Part shown: positions 47,816 through 56,699 of the stretch, one piece after another
Layout: each line of letters starts with the position of its first letter
How positions within the stretch are numbered: position 1 is the stretch's first letter
Assembly: GCA_036365145.1 (NCBI GenBank)
Contig: JAEOAD010000026.1
Location: 4,116,001 to 4,180,000, forward strand
DNA: 64,000 nt
Source: Orientallactaga sibirica
Taxonomy: Eukaryota > Chordata > Mammalia > Rodentia > Dipodidae
Direction of reading: 5' to 3'
Program-made: the position numbers and the translations under genes
Notes under the pieces: model-generated
Seen by the model: the letters and a program-made list of their open reading frames with translations, nothing else
Told to the model about the DNA's origin: nothing
Database searches by the model: none

Positions 47816-48625
47816 CTCATGGGCCTCAGAGGCAAAAGCAAGGCCCCCTGGGCTACAACTGCCCAAGGGGCAGGCAAAAGAAAGAGAGGAGGAACTGTGG
47901 CTTGCTTCATTTCTCCTCCACCAATGCTGAGATTCCCCTTATGGGGTCCCTGGCTGTCGAAAGCCAACAGCCCTACAGGACGTGCTCATCTGGGGGCATC
48001 TGGGTGCCCAGTGCTATGCATCCATCTTGCCGCAGGTGTCCACGCAGCTCCTGAAGTGTGAGAAGCAAGAAACCAGCACGGGCCTTCTCCAGTGAAGGTC
48101 ACTCCAAGCCCCAGCCCCCACAGCAAGAGCTCCAGCCACCCCCACAAGAGCCTCCAGAGCAAAAGGAAAGTCCTGGAGATGGGGGCAGGTGCCACTCTAG
48201 CTCCCGTTTTCTCCATGATGCAACCAAGGCCAAGGAAGGAATTATGGAGGCTGGTCACGATCAGGACTCAAATCCAAGAGTTTGTCTGCTGGGGCCTCTG
48301 ATACTGTATGGGAGCTCAGAGCCTGGCAGGTGTAGGCTGGCTGTTTCCAGATCCAGTCCCATCCTCGGTGGGCCACAAGTGTCCACAGAGGGACCCCCCT
48401 GTAACACCTTATGTCTATGGACCCACAGCCCAAACAGCCTGCCTCGCTGCTCAGAGCTGGCCAGGACAGACTCATTTCTGCCTTCACCTGGAGCCCTCGG
48501 GTGGATTCAGAGGAGATCCGGTCACACTTCTCGTAGGGATGTATCCTGGTAAGTGTGTTACTGGGGGGCTGCAGTGTTTGCAAGCATAGCCCAGCTACGG
48601 TAGCCATGACATCACTGAGTAATAT
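47816..48625. other. Unique sequence
   Basis: About 810 bp. A 164-codon frame (48058-48552) overlaps frames on both strands and shows no domain. No exon recognised. Confidence 0.45.
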
Positions 48626-48633
48626 CGTCCTTT

Positions 48634-48832
48634 ACAAATTTTATTTTTATTTACTTACAAGCAAAGAGAGACAGAGAGAGAATTGGCGCACCAAGGCCTC
48701 CAGCCACTGAAAATGAACTCCAGATACATGTGCCACCTTGTGCATCTGGCTTACTTGGATCATGGGGAATCAAACCTGGATCCTTTGGCTTTGTAGGCAA
48801 GTGCCTTAACTGCTAAGCCATCTCACCAGCTC
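48634..48832 (-). repeat. B2-type SINE
   Basis: TTATTTTTATTTACTTACAA tail side, GAATCAAACCTGGATCC B box, GCCATCTCACCAGCTC head. Confidence 0.94.
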
Positions 48833-48836
48833 AAAG

Positions 48837-48994
48837 ATTTTTTTTTTTAATTTGTTTGTTTGTTTCAAGATAAGGTCTCATTCTAGCCCAAGCTAAGCTG
48901 GAACTCACTCTGTAGTCCCAGGCTGGCCTCAAACTCACAGTGATCCTCCCACTTCTGCCTCCTGAGATTAGAGGTAGGTGCCACCATGTGTGGC
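48837..48994 (-). repeat. B1 SINE, diverged
   Basis: TTTGTTTGTTTGTTTCAAGA tail, AAGGTCTCATTCTAGCCCAA, CCTCCTGAGATTAGAGGTAG (GTGCTGGG stretch lost). Confidence 0.9.
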
Positions 48995-49047
48995 CTTTTT
49001 GTTTTTTGAAGTGACTGTTCCTTCTGGATGCAAGATTGAATCCCCTG

Positions 49048-49181
49048 CCGGGCGTGGTGGTGCACGCCTTTAATCCCAGCACTCGGGAGGCAGAGGTAGT
49101 AGGATCGCCGAGAGTTTGAGGCCACCCTGAGACTACATAGTTAATTCCAGGTCAGCCTGGACCAGAGTGAGACCCTACCTC

Positions 49182-49209
<28 letters not shown>
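49048..49209 (+). repeat. B1 SINE with exact 15-bp TSD
   Basis: CCGGGCGTGGTGGTGCACGC to GACCCTACCTC and a 29-nt A tail. AGATTGAATCCCCTG is duplicated at 49033-49047 and 49210-49224. Near consensus, one of the youngest-looking copies. Confidence 0.97.
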
Positions 49210-49212
<3 letters not shown>

Positions 49213-49224
49213 TTGAATCCCCTG

Positions 49225-50006
49225 AAAGGGTCTCTATACCTGGCACAGTCTCTCTGTGCCTTGTTCCCTATCCATGAATCCTTGGCACACTCAAGGCTGG
49301 ACCACAGCACTGGGTTTCTCGCTGCCCACTGGATGGCCACGGCCCAGCACCGCTAGCCATTCATCCAAGACCTGGGGTTGCCAAACATCCGGAGAGCAAT
49401 TGCCCACATATTTTCGGTCCAGCCAAGCAGCCTGTCTTTGTCCAGCTCCATGGGCTGTGTATTCTGGGAGAAATTGGATCCATATGTACCAAATTCTTCC
49501 ACCCTCAGCTCACTCCAGCTGGGCTTGGCGCTCCAAAGAGCTGCAGGCTGTGGGAAGGCTCCCCCTCCCTCCTGGGACTAGAGTGCAGCTGCCAATGCCA
49601 GTGGGGTGACAGGCCCCCCTGGCTGGAGTGTGACCAGTGTCTTCAAAGGCTTGGCCCACAGGGTCAGAGCAGGACAAGGGCCAAGGAGAGAGGGAGGATG
49701 CTGACAGACCCATGCACTTAGTGTGGGCACAGATACAGCTCCTGCCAGTGGCCGGTGAGAGGTTGTCCTAGAGTCAAGGCAGCTCACTTCATGGCAGTCA
49801 GGAAGCAGAGAGGGGATCCATGTGCTAGGATACTTCCTCCTTCTTTCACTTTTATTCCATCCAGGCCCCCAGCCTATGTGGCGGAGCCACCCCCACATTT
49901 AGGGGATGTCTTTTCCTCTCAGTTAATCCTCTTTTGATCCACCCTCACAGACACATCCAGAAGTATGCTTGGCTAAGCCCCTAGATTTCTCAAGCCTGTC
50001 CCATTA
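49225..50006. other. Unique sequence
   Basis: About 780 bp. Short overlapping open frames; no exon or repeat recognised. Confidence 0.45.
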
Positions 50007-50019
50007 ATAGTCAAGATTA

Positions 50020-50219
50020 GGGCTGTAGAGATGGCTGAGTGGTTTAGCACTTGCCTGCCAAGACTAAAGACCCAGGTTTGATTCCCCAGGATCCACATAT
50101 GCCAGATGCACAAGGTGGTGTATGTGTCTGGAGTTTGTTTGCAGTGGCTAAAGGCCCTGGTGCCCCCATTCTCTCTCTTGCTCACTCGCTCTCTTTCTCC
50201 CTTCCTCTTTCTCTCAAAT
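50020..50219 (+). repeat. B2-type SINE (left arm of inverted pair)
   Basis: GGGCTGTAGAGATGGCTGAG head, GGTTTGATTCCCCAGG B box, CTTTCTCTCAAATTTATTTG at the shared tail junction. Confidence 0.95.
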
Positions 50220-50424
50220 TTATTTGAGAGAGAGAAAGAAGCAGAGACAGACAGAGAGGCAGGTAGAGAGAGAATGGGGGCACCAGGGCCTCCAGCCACT
50301 GCAAACGAACTGCAGAAGCATGTGCCACCTTGTGCATCTGGCTTATGTGGGTTTGGGGAAATTGAACCTGGGTCCTTTGGCTTTGCAGGAAAGTGCCTTA
50401 ACCGCTAAGCCATCCCTCCAGCCC
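50216..50424 (-). repeat. B2-type SINE (right arm of inverted pair)
   Basis: AAATTTATTTGAGAGAGAGA at the shared tail, GAAATTGAACCTGGGTCC B box, GCCATCCCTCCAGCCC head. The two heads point away from each other. ATAGTCAAGATTA (50007-50019) and ATTGTCAACATTA (50425-50437) flank the whole pair. Confidence 0.95.
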
Positions 50425-50439
50425 ATTGTCAACATTACT

Positions 50440-51541
50440 GATATCACTCCCATCGCCATCAACACTGCCATCATCATCATCATCATCAGTGACATTACCA
50501 TCGTTATCATTTCTATCACCACTACCCCCATCAGCATCATCACCATCATCACCATCACCACCATCACCATCACTATTATCATCACCATCATCACCACCAT
50601 CACCATCGCTATTATCATCACCATCATCATCGTCATCACCATCACCACCATCACTATTATCATCACCATCATCGTCATCACCATCACCACCATCACCATC
50701 ACTATTATCATCACCATCATCGTCATCACCATCACCACCATCACCATCACTATTATCATCACCATCATCATCGTCACCATCACCACCATCACTATTATCA
50801 TCACCATCATCACCACCATCACCATCACCACCATCACCATCACTATTATCATCACCATCACCATCATCATCATCATCGCCACCATCACCATCACTATTAT
50901 CATCACCATCATCATCGTCATTACCATCACCACCATCACCATCACTATTACCATCACCATCACCATCGTCATCACCATCACCACCATCACCATCGCTATT
51001 ATCATCACCATCATCATCATCACCATCACCACCATCACCATCACTATTATCATCACCATCACCATCGTCATCATCGCCACCATCACCATCACTATTATCA
51101 TCACCATCATCATCGTCATCACCATCACCACCATCACTATTATCATCACCATCATCATCGTCATCACCATCACCATCATCATCACCATCATCATCATCAC
51201 CACCATCACCATCACTATTATCATCACCATCACCATCATCATCATCATCACCACCATCACCATCACTATTATCATCACCATCATCATCGTCATCACCATC
51301 ACCATTGCTATTATCATCACCATCATCATCATCACCACCATCACCATCACTATTATCATCACCATCACCATCGTCATCATCATCACCATCACCATCATCA
51401 CCATCACTATTATCATCACCATCATCACCACCATCACCATCACCATCATCATCACCATCATCATCACCATCATCATCATCACCATCACCATCACTATTAT
51501 CATCACCATCATCATCACCACCATCACCACCGCTATCATTT
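50440..51541. repeat. CAT/ATC trinucleotide array with higher-order units
   Basis: About 1.1 kb built of ATC, ACC, ATT, GTC and GCC triplets in one register. An anchor CTATTATCATCACCATC recurs about 19 times, mostly 42-51 bp apart, so units of 14-17 triplets have been duplicated as blocks. Two plus frames (449 and 374 codons) and two minus frames (451 and 406 codons) stay open because the triplet set lacks stops in those registers. No protein is implied. Confidence 0.97.
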
Positions 51542-51542
51542 T

Positions 51543-51900
51543 TGTCATAGTCAGCTCCACATCGCAAGGATGAACTTCCAACCAGACAGATTTTATGGGA
51601 GGAACAGGATTGATCCAAAGCTTACAGATCCAGGGGACATTCCACAATGGCGGAAGAAGCCGCTCTCTTTTCACAGATCCCAGCAGAGACACAACCACAC
51701 ACCAGCCTCACAAGCAAGCAAGCACGTACCTGTAGCAGCAGGACGTCCCCCACACACTCAGAACTCACTCTACATACCTTAGGCTGGAATTCAGATCCAA
51801 CCCCAGTAGCACCTTACAGCTGGACCCCAGGACCTGCCTCCAGTGACACCTCCTCCAGCCAAGCAGCTGGAAATCCAAATTCCAAGCTTTCATAAAACAT
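51543..51900 (-). mobile_element. MaLR-type LTR, truncated, inserted in the CAT array
   Basis: TGTCATAGTCAGCTCCACAT start, GATGAACTTCCAACCAGACA, GCTGGAATTCAGATCCAACC, CTTTCATAAAACATC end. Same subfamily as 43022-43356. The far end, with the CCACCACA terminus, is missing. Confidence 0.8.
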
Positions 51901-51902
51901 CT

Positions 51903-52045
51903 GGGCTGGAGAGATGGCTTTTAGTGGTTAAGACACTTGCCCATGAAGCCTAAAGACCCAGGTTTGATTCCCCAGTACCCATGCATGTGTCTGGAGTTTG
52001 TTTGCACTGGCTAGAGGCCCCTGGTGTGCCCATTCTCTCATGCAC
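51903..52045 (+). repeat. B2-type SINE, tail-less
   Basis: GGGCTGGAGAGATGGCTTTT head, GGTTTGATTCCCCAG B box, a mid deletion (GTACCCATGCATGTGTC), stops at CCCATTCTCTCATGCACAC without tail. Confidence 0.9.
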
Positions 52046-52067
52046 ACAATCTACCACAATCACTATC
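52046..52067. repeat. CAT-array remnant
   Basis: CTACCACAATCACTATC is a diverged fragment of the neighbouring triplet array. Confidence 0.6.
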
Positions 52068-52233
52068 TTTTTCTTTTTTTTTTTCTTTTTGGTTTTCAAG
52101 GTAGGGTTTCACTCTAGTCCAGGTCCAGGCTGACCTGGAATTCACTATGTCGTCTCAGGGTGACCTTGAACTCATGGTGATCCTCCCGACTGCCTCCTGA
52201 GTGCTGACTAAAGGTGTGCACCACCACACCCAG
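52068..52233 (-). repeat. B1 SINE
   Basis: T-rich tail, TCAAGGTAGGGTTTCACTCT, GTCCAGGTCCAGG (6-nt tandem duplication), GTGCTGACTAAAGGTGTGCA. Confidence 0.94.
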
Positions 52234-52243
52234 CACCATCATT
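52234..52243. repeat. CAT-array remnant
   Basis: ACCATCATTA between a B1 and a B2, in keeping with an array interrupted by both. Confidence 0.5.
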
Positions 52244-52426
52244 ATTTTTAAATATTTTATTTATTTATTTTCACACAGATGTGGGCATGCCAACTGCAAT
52301 TGAACGCCAGATATCTGTGCCACTGTTCACAATCTGGCTTCACGTAGCTGCTAAGGAAATCAAACCCCAGGCCAGCAGGCTTTTCAAGCAAGCACCTTTC
52401 CCCATGAAACCACCTTCCCAGCACAA
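52244..52426 (-). repeat. B2-type SINE, diverged
   Basis: TTTATTTATTTATTTTCACA tail, CAACTGCAATTGAACGCCAG core, AAATCAAACCCCAGG B box, CACCTTCCCAGC head. Confidence 0.88.
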
Positions 52427-52578
52427 CCTCACCATTATTACTATCACCACCATCACCAACATCAGCATCACCAGTAATTAGCATGGCCATTATTATCACC
52501 ACATCACCATGGTCACCATCACCGCGCCATCATCTCCATCATCACCACCAGCACCACTATCATAAACATCGCCCTCGT
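52427..52578. repeat. CAT-array continuation
   Basis: ACCATTATTACTATCACCAC, ACATCACCATGGTCACCATC and CATCATCTCCATCATCACCA: the same triplet composition as 50440-51541 but more diverged. Confidence 0.9.
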
Positions 52579-52593
52579 CACTGTGGAGGCTTG

Positions 52594-52851
52594 TTGTTTA
52601 TTTTTTATTTGTTTATTTGAGAATGACAGCAAGAGAGAGAGAAAGAGTCAGATAGGGAGAGAGAGATCAGATAGGGAGAGAGAGAGAGAGAGAATAGGCA
52701 CACCAGGGCCTCCAGCCACTGCAAACGAACTCCAGATGCATGTACCACCTTGTGCATCTGGCTTACATGGGTCCTGGAGAATCAAGCCTTGAACCAGGGT
52801 CCTTAGGATTCACAGGCAAGTGCTTAACTGCTAAGCCATGTCTCCAGGCCC
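52594..52851 (-). repeat. B2-type SINE with exact 15-bp TSD, inside LTR
   Basis: Tail TTTATTTTTTATTTGTTTAT, long GAGA tract (52635-52695), GCCATGTCTCCAGGCC head. CACTGTGGAGGCTTG is duplicated at 52579-52593 and 52852-52866. Confidence 0.96.
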
Positions 52852-53120
52852 CACTGTGGAGGCTTGAATGTCAAGTGTTCCCCATAGCCTCACAAGTACA
52901 ACTTGGTCTGCAGCCAGTGGAGCTTTAGGGAGGTGGAGCCTTGCCGGAGGAGCATGTTGCTGGGGGGGGGTGGACCTTGAGGTTTTATTGGTCCAGCCCA
53001 CTGGGTGTCCAGAGTGAGCCAGCTCAGACTAGTTCCTTCCTATTGCCGAGATGTGATCTAGCTGTCTGTTGTGGCATGTTTTCCCCATTATGATGAAGCT
53101 TCCCCTCAAAACCATAAGCC

Positions 53121-53357
53121 AGGGCTGGAGGGACAGCTTAGCGGTTAAGTGCTTGCTTGCAAAGCCAAAGGACTCCGGTTCGATTCCCCAGGACCCACAT
53201 AAGCCAGATGCACAAGGTGGCACATGCATCTGGAGTTCATTTGCAGTGGCTGGAGGTCCTGGTGCACCCATTCTCTCTCTCTCTCACTGTCTCGCTCTCT
53301 CGCTCTCAAATAAATAAATAAAAACAAAAAACAAAATTTTAAATTAAAAAAAAAAAA
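53121..53357 (+). repeat. B2-type SINE inside LTR
   Basis: GGGCTGGAGGGACAGCTTAG head, CGGTTCGATTCCCCAGG B box, CAAATAAATAAATAAAAACA tail. Confidence 0.95.
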
Positions 53358-53370
53358 ACCTGTAAGTCAA

Positions 53371-53530
53371 AGCCGGGCATTATAGCACATGCCTTTAATT
53401 CCAGTACTCGGGAGGCAGAGGTAGGAGGATCACTGTGAGTCTGAGGCAATCCTGAGACTACATAGTAAATTCCAGATCAGCCTGAACTAGAGAGAGATTT
53501 TACCTCAAAAATGAAAAAAAAAAAAAAATA
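53371..53530 (+). repeat. B1 SINE inside LTR
   Basis: AAGCCGGGCATTATAGCACA to GAGATTTTACCTCAAAAATG. CATAAGCCA or its variant GTAAGTCAA occurs left of the B2, between B2 and B1, and right of the B1, as expected for two insertions at one site. Confidence 0.94.
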
Positions 53531-53629
53531 CAAAAACAAGCCATAAGCCAAAATAAACCCTTTCCACCCCTAAGCTGCTTCTGGTCGGGTGTTTTGTCCC
53601 AGCAGAAAGGGAGTAACTGTCATAGTCAC

Positions 53630-54032
53630 CATCAGATGGCACAAACCCTGATTACAAGGCTGAGAACTGGTGGCTTCATCGTGAAGCCACCGTTCTATGA
53701 GCATCATCACCCTTGCCAGGAGCACTGGTGGGACCTCTTTCCTGCCTGTCTCCCTGCCTCTAATCTCTCTCCCTCCCAGCCCCTCACAACTGCTAAGAGC
53801 CTTCCTGACACTCATAAATGAGACTTTAAGCCTTTTCCTGTGGCACAAAACATTTTCCCTCTGATTTCTCACCTCACTCCTTTGTGCGAGACCTGCCACC
53901 CTCTGTGAGCTCCAGGACAGCACCCTACCATGCGGTTTTCTACTGGCCTGTCAGGCTCCCAGCAGTCCCTGGTCTCACTCAGTGGTTCCTTCACAAATGC
54001 AGCTGCAGAGGCGCGGACATCATTATATTTCC
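53630..54032. other. Unique sequence
   Basis: Begins with a few CATCAG triplets that may be the far end of the CAT array. Otherwise unassigned. Confidence 0.4.
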
Positions 54033-54267
54033 ATTTAATTAATTAATTTATTTGAGAGAGAGAGAAAGAGGCAGACAGAGGGAGACAGAGGAAGAGAGAG
54101 AGAGAGAGAGACAATGGGTGGGCCAGGGCCTCCAACCACTGCAAACGAACTCCAGATGCACGCGTGTCACCTTGTGAATCTGGCTTACGTGTGTTCTGGG
54201 GAATCGAACCTGGGTCCTTTGGCTTTGCAGGCAAGCATCTTAACTGCTAAGCCATCTCTCCAGCCCT
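54033..54267 (-). repeat. B2-type SINE
   Basis: AATTAATTAATTTATTTGAG tail, long GAGA tract, GAATCGAACCTGGGTCC B box, GCCATCTCTCCAGCCC head. Confidence 0.96.
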
Positions 54268-54309
54268 GGGGCATCTTTATAGAAAGGGCATGAGTAAGAG
54301 AGAATAGCA

Positions 54310-54408
54310 TGTTTGTTTGTGGTGGCTGGAGGCTCCTGGTGTGCCCATTCGCTCTCTTTCTCTCTCTCTCTCTCTCTAATAAATAAATAAAAATACAAAA
54401 AGAAAGAG
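54310..54408 (+). repeat. B2-type SINE, 3' half only
   Basis: TTTGTTTGTGGTGGCTGGAG to CTAATAAATAAATAAAAATA. GAGAATAGCATG at 54298-54309 recurs at 54573-54584, after the next B2. Confidence 0.9.
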
Positions 54409-54412
54409 AATA

Positions 54413-54570
54413 GGGCTGGGGAGATGGCTTAATGGTCAAGGCACTTGCCTTTGAAGCCTAAGGACCCAGGTTTGATTCCCCAGATCCCATGTAAGCCAGA
54501 TGCACATGGTAGCACATGCATCTGAGTTCATTTGCATTCTGTGTGTGTAATAATAAATTAAAATAAAGGA
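54413..54570 (+). repeat. B2-type SINE, 3' deleted
   Basis: AGGGCTGGGGAGATGGCTTA head, GGTTTGATTCCCCAG B box, then TTCATTTGCATTCTGTGTGT directly into AATAATAAATTAAAATAAAG. Confidence 0.9.
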
Positions 54571-54584
54571 GGGAGAATAGCATG

Positions 54585-54682
54585 GTTTAGGACATCTTAT
54601 ACCTTAGCACCAACAAGTCATGGTGTGGGGAGAGCCAAAAGACAGTAGCTGGCTCACTGGGAAAGTTCAAATTAATTATCTC
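54585..54682. other. Unique spacer
   Basis: Nothing recognised. Confidence 0.4.
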
Positions 54683-54776
54683 TGGCCTGAGGTGTGGCTC
54701 TGTGGCAGAACCTTTGTCTGGCATACCAGGGGCCCTAGGTTCCATCCCCAGCACTGCCAAGAACAACACAAAATTC
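54683..54776 (+). repeat. ID-like SINE
   Basis: GGCCTGAGGTGTGGCTCTGT, GGCAGAACCTTTGTCTGGCA, CCCTAGGTTCCATCCCCAGC. It keeps an A-box-like GTGGCTCTGTGG and a B-box-like GGTTCCATCC. Diverged. Confidence 0.7.
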
Positions 54777-54939
54777 ATCATCTCCCTCCCTCCCTCCAGC
54801 GGGTGGGGAATACCTCACCCTCACCCTCACCCTCAGGACCCAGTAGCAAGCCCCATGGGCCAGGGAGAGGCCCCTCAGGGGAGTCCCTGACTTGCACCAC
54901 GCCCCCCCTAACCCCCATCCAGCAGGCCAGCTCCACACT
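54777..54939. other. Unique C-rich sequence
   Basis: Four CCCTCA units lie at about 54815-54838. C8 at 54902-54908. Confidence 0.5.
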
Positions 54940-54995
54940 TTGAAGGGACTTGCCTTTTTATGGCTAACGTGACATCATTTTTCATTCCCAGAACA
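54940..54995. promoter_or_regulatory. Candidate conserved non-coding block
   Basis: ACTTGCCTTTTTATGGCTAA, CGTGACATCATTTTTCATTC. CRE-like GTGACATCA next to TTTTTATGG in otherwise C-rich DNA. Small and speculative. Confidence 0.25.
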
Positions 54996-55553
54996 GACAT
55001 TCCAAGTGCGGATCCCGCCCCCACCCCTTCCTGTCTGCTGGGAGGGCCGAGTTTCCTGGACTGCACAATGGCTGGTTGTGCTCCGGGACCTCTGAGGACC
55101 CTTTGCATCCTTAGCAAGGAGACAGGAGCCTGCACGGCTGGCAGGCCTTACATGCCATCTGGCAGATCCCCCACTCTGAACCTCCAGAACTCTGCCCATG
55201 AGGAGGTTACCTTATCTAGCCGCATGGACAGCACCTCTCCCTGCCCAGGGCTCTCAGGGAGCGTGGGGTGGGGCACAGGTGATCAGGAGAGGCTCTGCAC
55301 ACCTAACTGCACACCTCACAGCTCCTGTCCATTCTGCAACAGCAGCGCAGCCATGGCTGCCTGGCTGAGGGAGAGGTTGAAGAGGGGTCTGGGGGAGTTG
55401 AAAGGTAGAAGCGTCCTGCCCCACCACCAACATCAATACCTTCTTCCCCCATTGCTCTTGTGTGACACCGCATCCGCCTAGAGCCATAGGAAAATGAATG
55501 CAGGTGCACCTGACCTCACAGCTGCTCCATGTGTCCTGTAGAAAAGGGTCCCC
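54996..55553. other. Unique sequence
   Basis: A 173-codon frame spans 54960-55481 and frames on the other strand overlap it. No domain or exon context. Confidence 0.4.
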
Positions 55554-55690
55554 AAGCTGGGCATGGTGGCACACACCTTTAATCCTAGCTCTCAGGAGGC
55601 AAGATCGCCGTGAGTTCAAGGCAAGCCTGAGAATACATAGGGAATTCTAGGTCATCCTGGGCTAGAGTGAGATCCTACCTTGAAAACACC

Positions 55691-55691
<1 letters not shown>
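55554..55691 (+). repeat. B1 SINE
   Basis: AGCTGGGCATGGTGGCACAC to GATCCTACCTTGAAAACACC. The cggaggcagaggtagg stretch is shortened (AGGAGGCAAGATCGCC). Confidence 0.92.
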
Positions 55692-55779
<88 letters not shown>

Positions 55780-55784
55780 AGAAA

Positions 55785-55833
<49 letters not shown>

Positions 55834-55884
55834 AGAAAGAAAGAGTGAGAGATAAGAAAAGAAAAGAAAAAAGAAAAGAAAAGG
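55692..55884. repeat. (GAAA)n/(GAGA)n microsatellite
   Basis: About 190 bp of GAAA with GAGAGAGA and AAAAG registers, directly following a B1 tail on the same strand. Confidence 0.97.
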
Positions 55885-55885
55885 A

Positions 55886-55940
55886 ACCAGGTCAGCCTGG
55901 GCCAGAGTGAGACCCTACCTCAAAAAAAAAAAAAAAAAGA
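55886..55940 (+). repeat. B1 3' stub
   Basis: CCAGGTCAGCCTGGGCCAGA, GTGAGACCCTACCTC and A18. Only the last third of a B1 is present. It sits at the end of the purine tract. Confidence 0.85.
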
Positions 55941-55995
55941 AAAAGAAAAAGAAAAAAGGAAAGGAAAGGAAAAAGAAAAAGATAAGAAAGAAAAT
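55941..55995. repeat. (AAAAG)n-rich tract
   Basis: AAAGAAAAAGAAAAAAGG and AAGGAAAGGAAAAAG continuing from the B1 stub A tail. Confidence 0.9.
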
Positions 55996-56435
55996 ACAGA
56001 GGTCCTCAAGGAACCAGTCAAGTGGGGAGTCTTCCAAAGCTGGCGAATCCCAGTGACCTTGGGACTATGGCTTTGACTTTTCAAGAGCTGTTCTCTCATT
56101 TTTCAAACAATGAATGGAGTGGGAAGATGTGTTCGGAAGCTGTTCTCAAGCTAGGAGAGAAAGGTAGAGGGGGAGAGAGTCAAGACCAGGGAGCACTCTC
56201 AGCCCGGATCCTGGTCCCCTGCTGGCTGGGGTGAGGACGGGACTCAGAGCCACGTGATCACTGGCACCTCCTATGCTTAGTGCCCTCACTTCTCCTCCTC
56301 TTGCCTGGGGACCAGCCTCTTTGCTGGGCACCTGGCAATTCATTGTTGACTAACTACATGAGCAAACACTGCAGGGGGTGGCACAGGAGGCAGGGAAGGG
56401 AGCTCGTGCCCACTTTGGCTCTTGCCTCACCTGGC
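55996..56435. other. Unique sequence
   Basis: Nothing recognised. Confidence 0.4.
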
Positions 56436-56520
56436 TTGCCTAAGGTCACGCAGGGATCAGGGACTCTAGTGGGATTTGAACCCAGGCCTGCCAACGTCCC
56501 ACAGGGTCCATACCACATCC
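56436..56520 (-). repeat. MIR relic
   Basis: TTGCCTAAGGTCACGCAGGG, ACTCTAGTGGGATTTGAACC and CAGGCCTGCCAACGTCCCAC in antisense MIR order. Confidence 0.8.
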
Positions 56521-56688
56521 TCGGGTCCAGGCGAGTCAGGCCCCAGGGCACCCACAGAGGACCTCTTTTTCATATCCTCATCTCACAGCTGCCCATGACT
56601 AAAACCCTTCCATCTCCTAGACCCACATCCAGGAGGAAATTCTAATAGGTGCATAGACGAGTTTGAATCCCAACAAAGAGGCTGTAAA
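56521..56688. other. Unique spacer
   Basis: Nothing recognised. Confidence 0.4.
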
Positions 56689-56699
56689 GAGCCTGTCAC

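Larger units (their letters stand above)
52582..53624 (+). mobile_element. MaLR-type LTR carrying three SINEs, TSD GTCAC
   Basis: LTR parts are 52582-52593, 52867-53120 and about 53540-53624: TGTGGAGGCTTG, AGGGAGGTGGAGCCTTGCCG, AAATAAACCCTTTCCACCCC, CGGGTGTTTTGTCCCAGCAG. GTCAC is duplicated at 52577-52581 and 53625-53629. A minus B2, a plus B2 and a plus B1 have inserted into it. Confidence 0.85.

Noticed and set aside
50224..51698. Four open frames of 374-451 codons on both strands
   Set aside because: All arise from the CAT/ATC triplet array, whose triplets contain no stop in those registers. The products are Ile/Thr, Ser/Pro, Met/Val or Asp/Gly repeats. The frames also run into SINE or LTR sequence at both ends.
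54815..54838. Telomere-like repeat (CCCTCA)n
   Set aside because: Vertebrate telomere repeat is CCCTAA; only about four CCCTCA units are present in C-rich DNA.
535..56000. CRISPR-like arrays among the direct repeats
   Set aside because: Repeats are microsatellites or interspersed SINEs with no constant repeat/unique spacer pattern, and the genome is mammalian.
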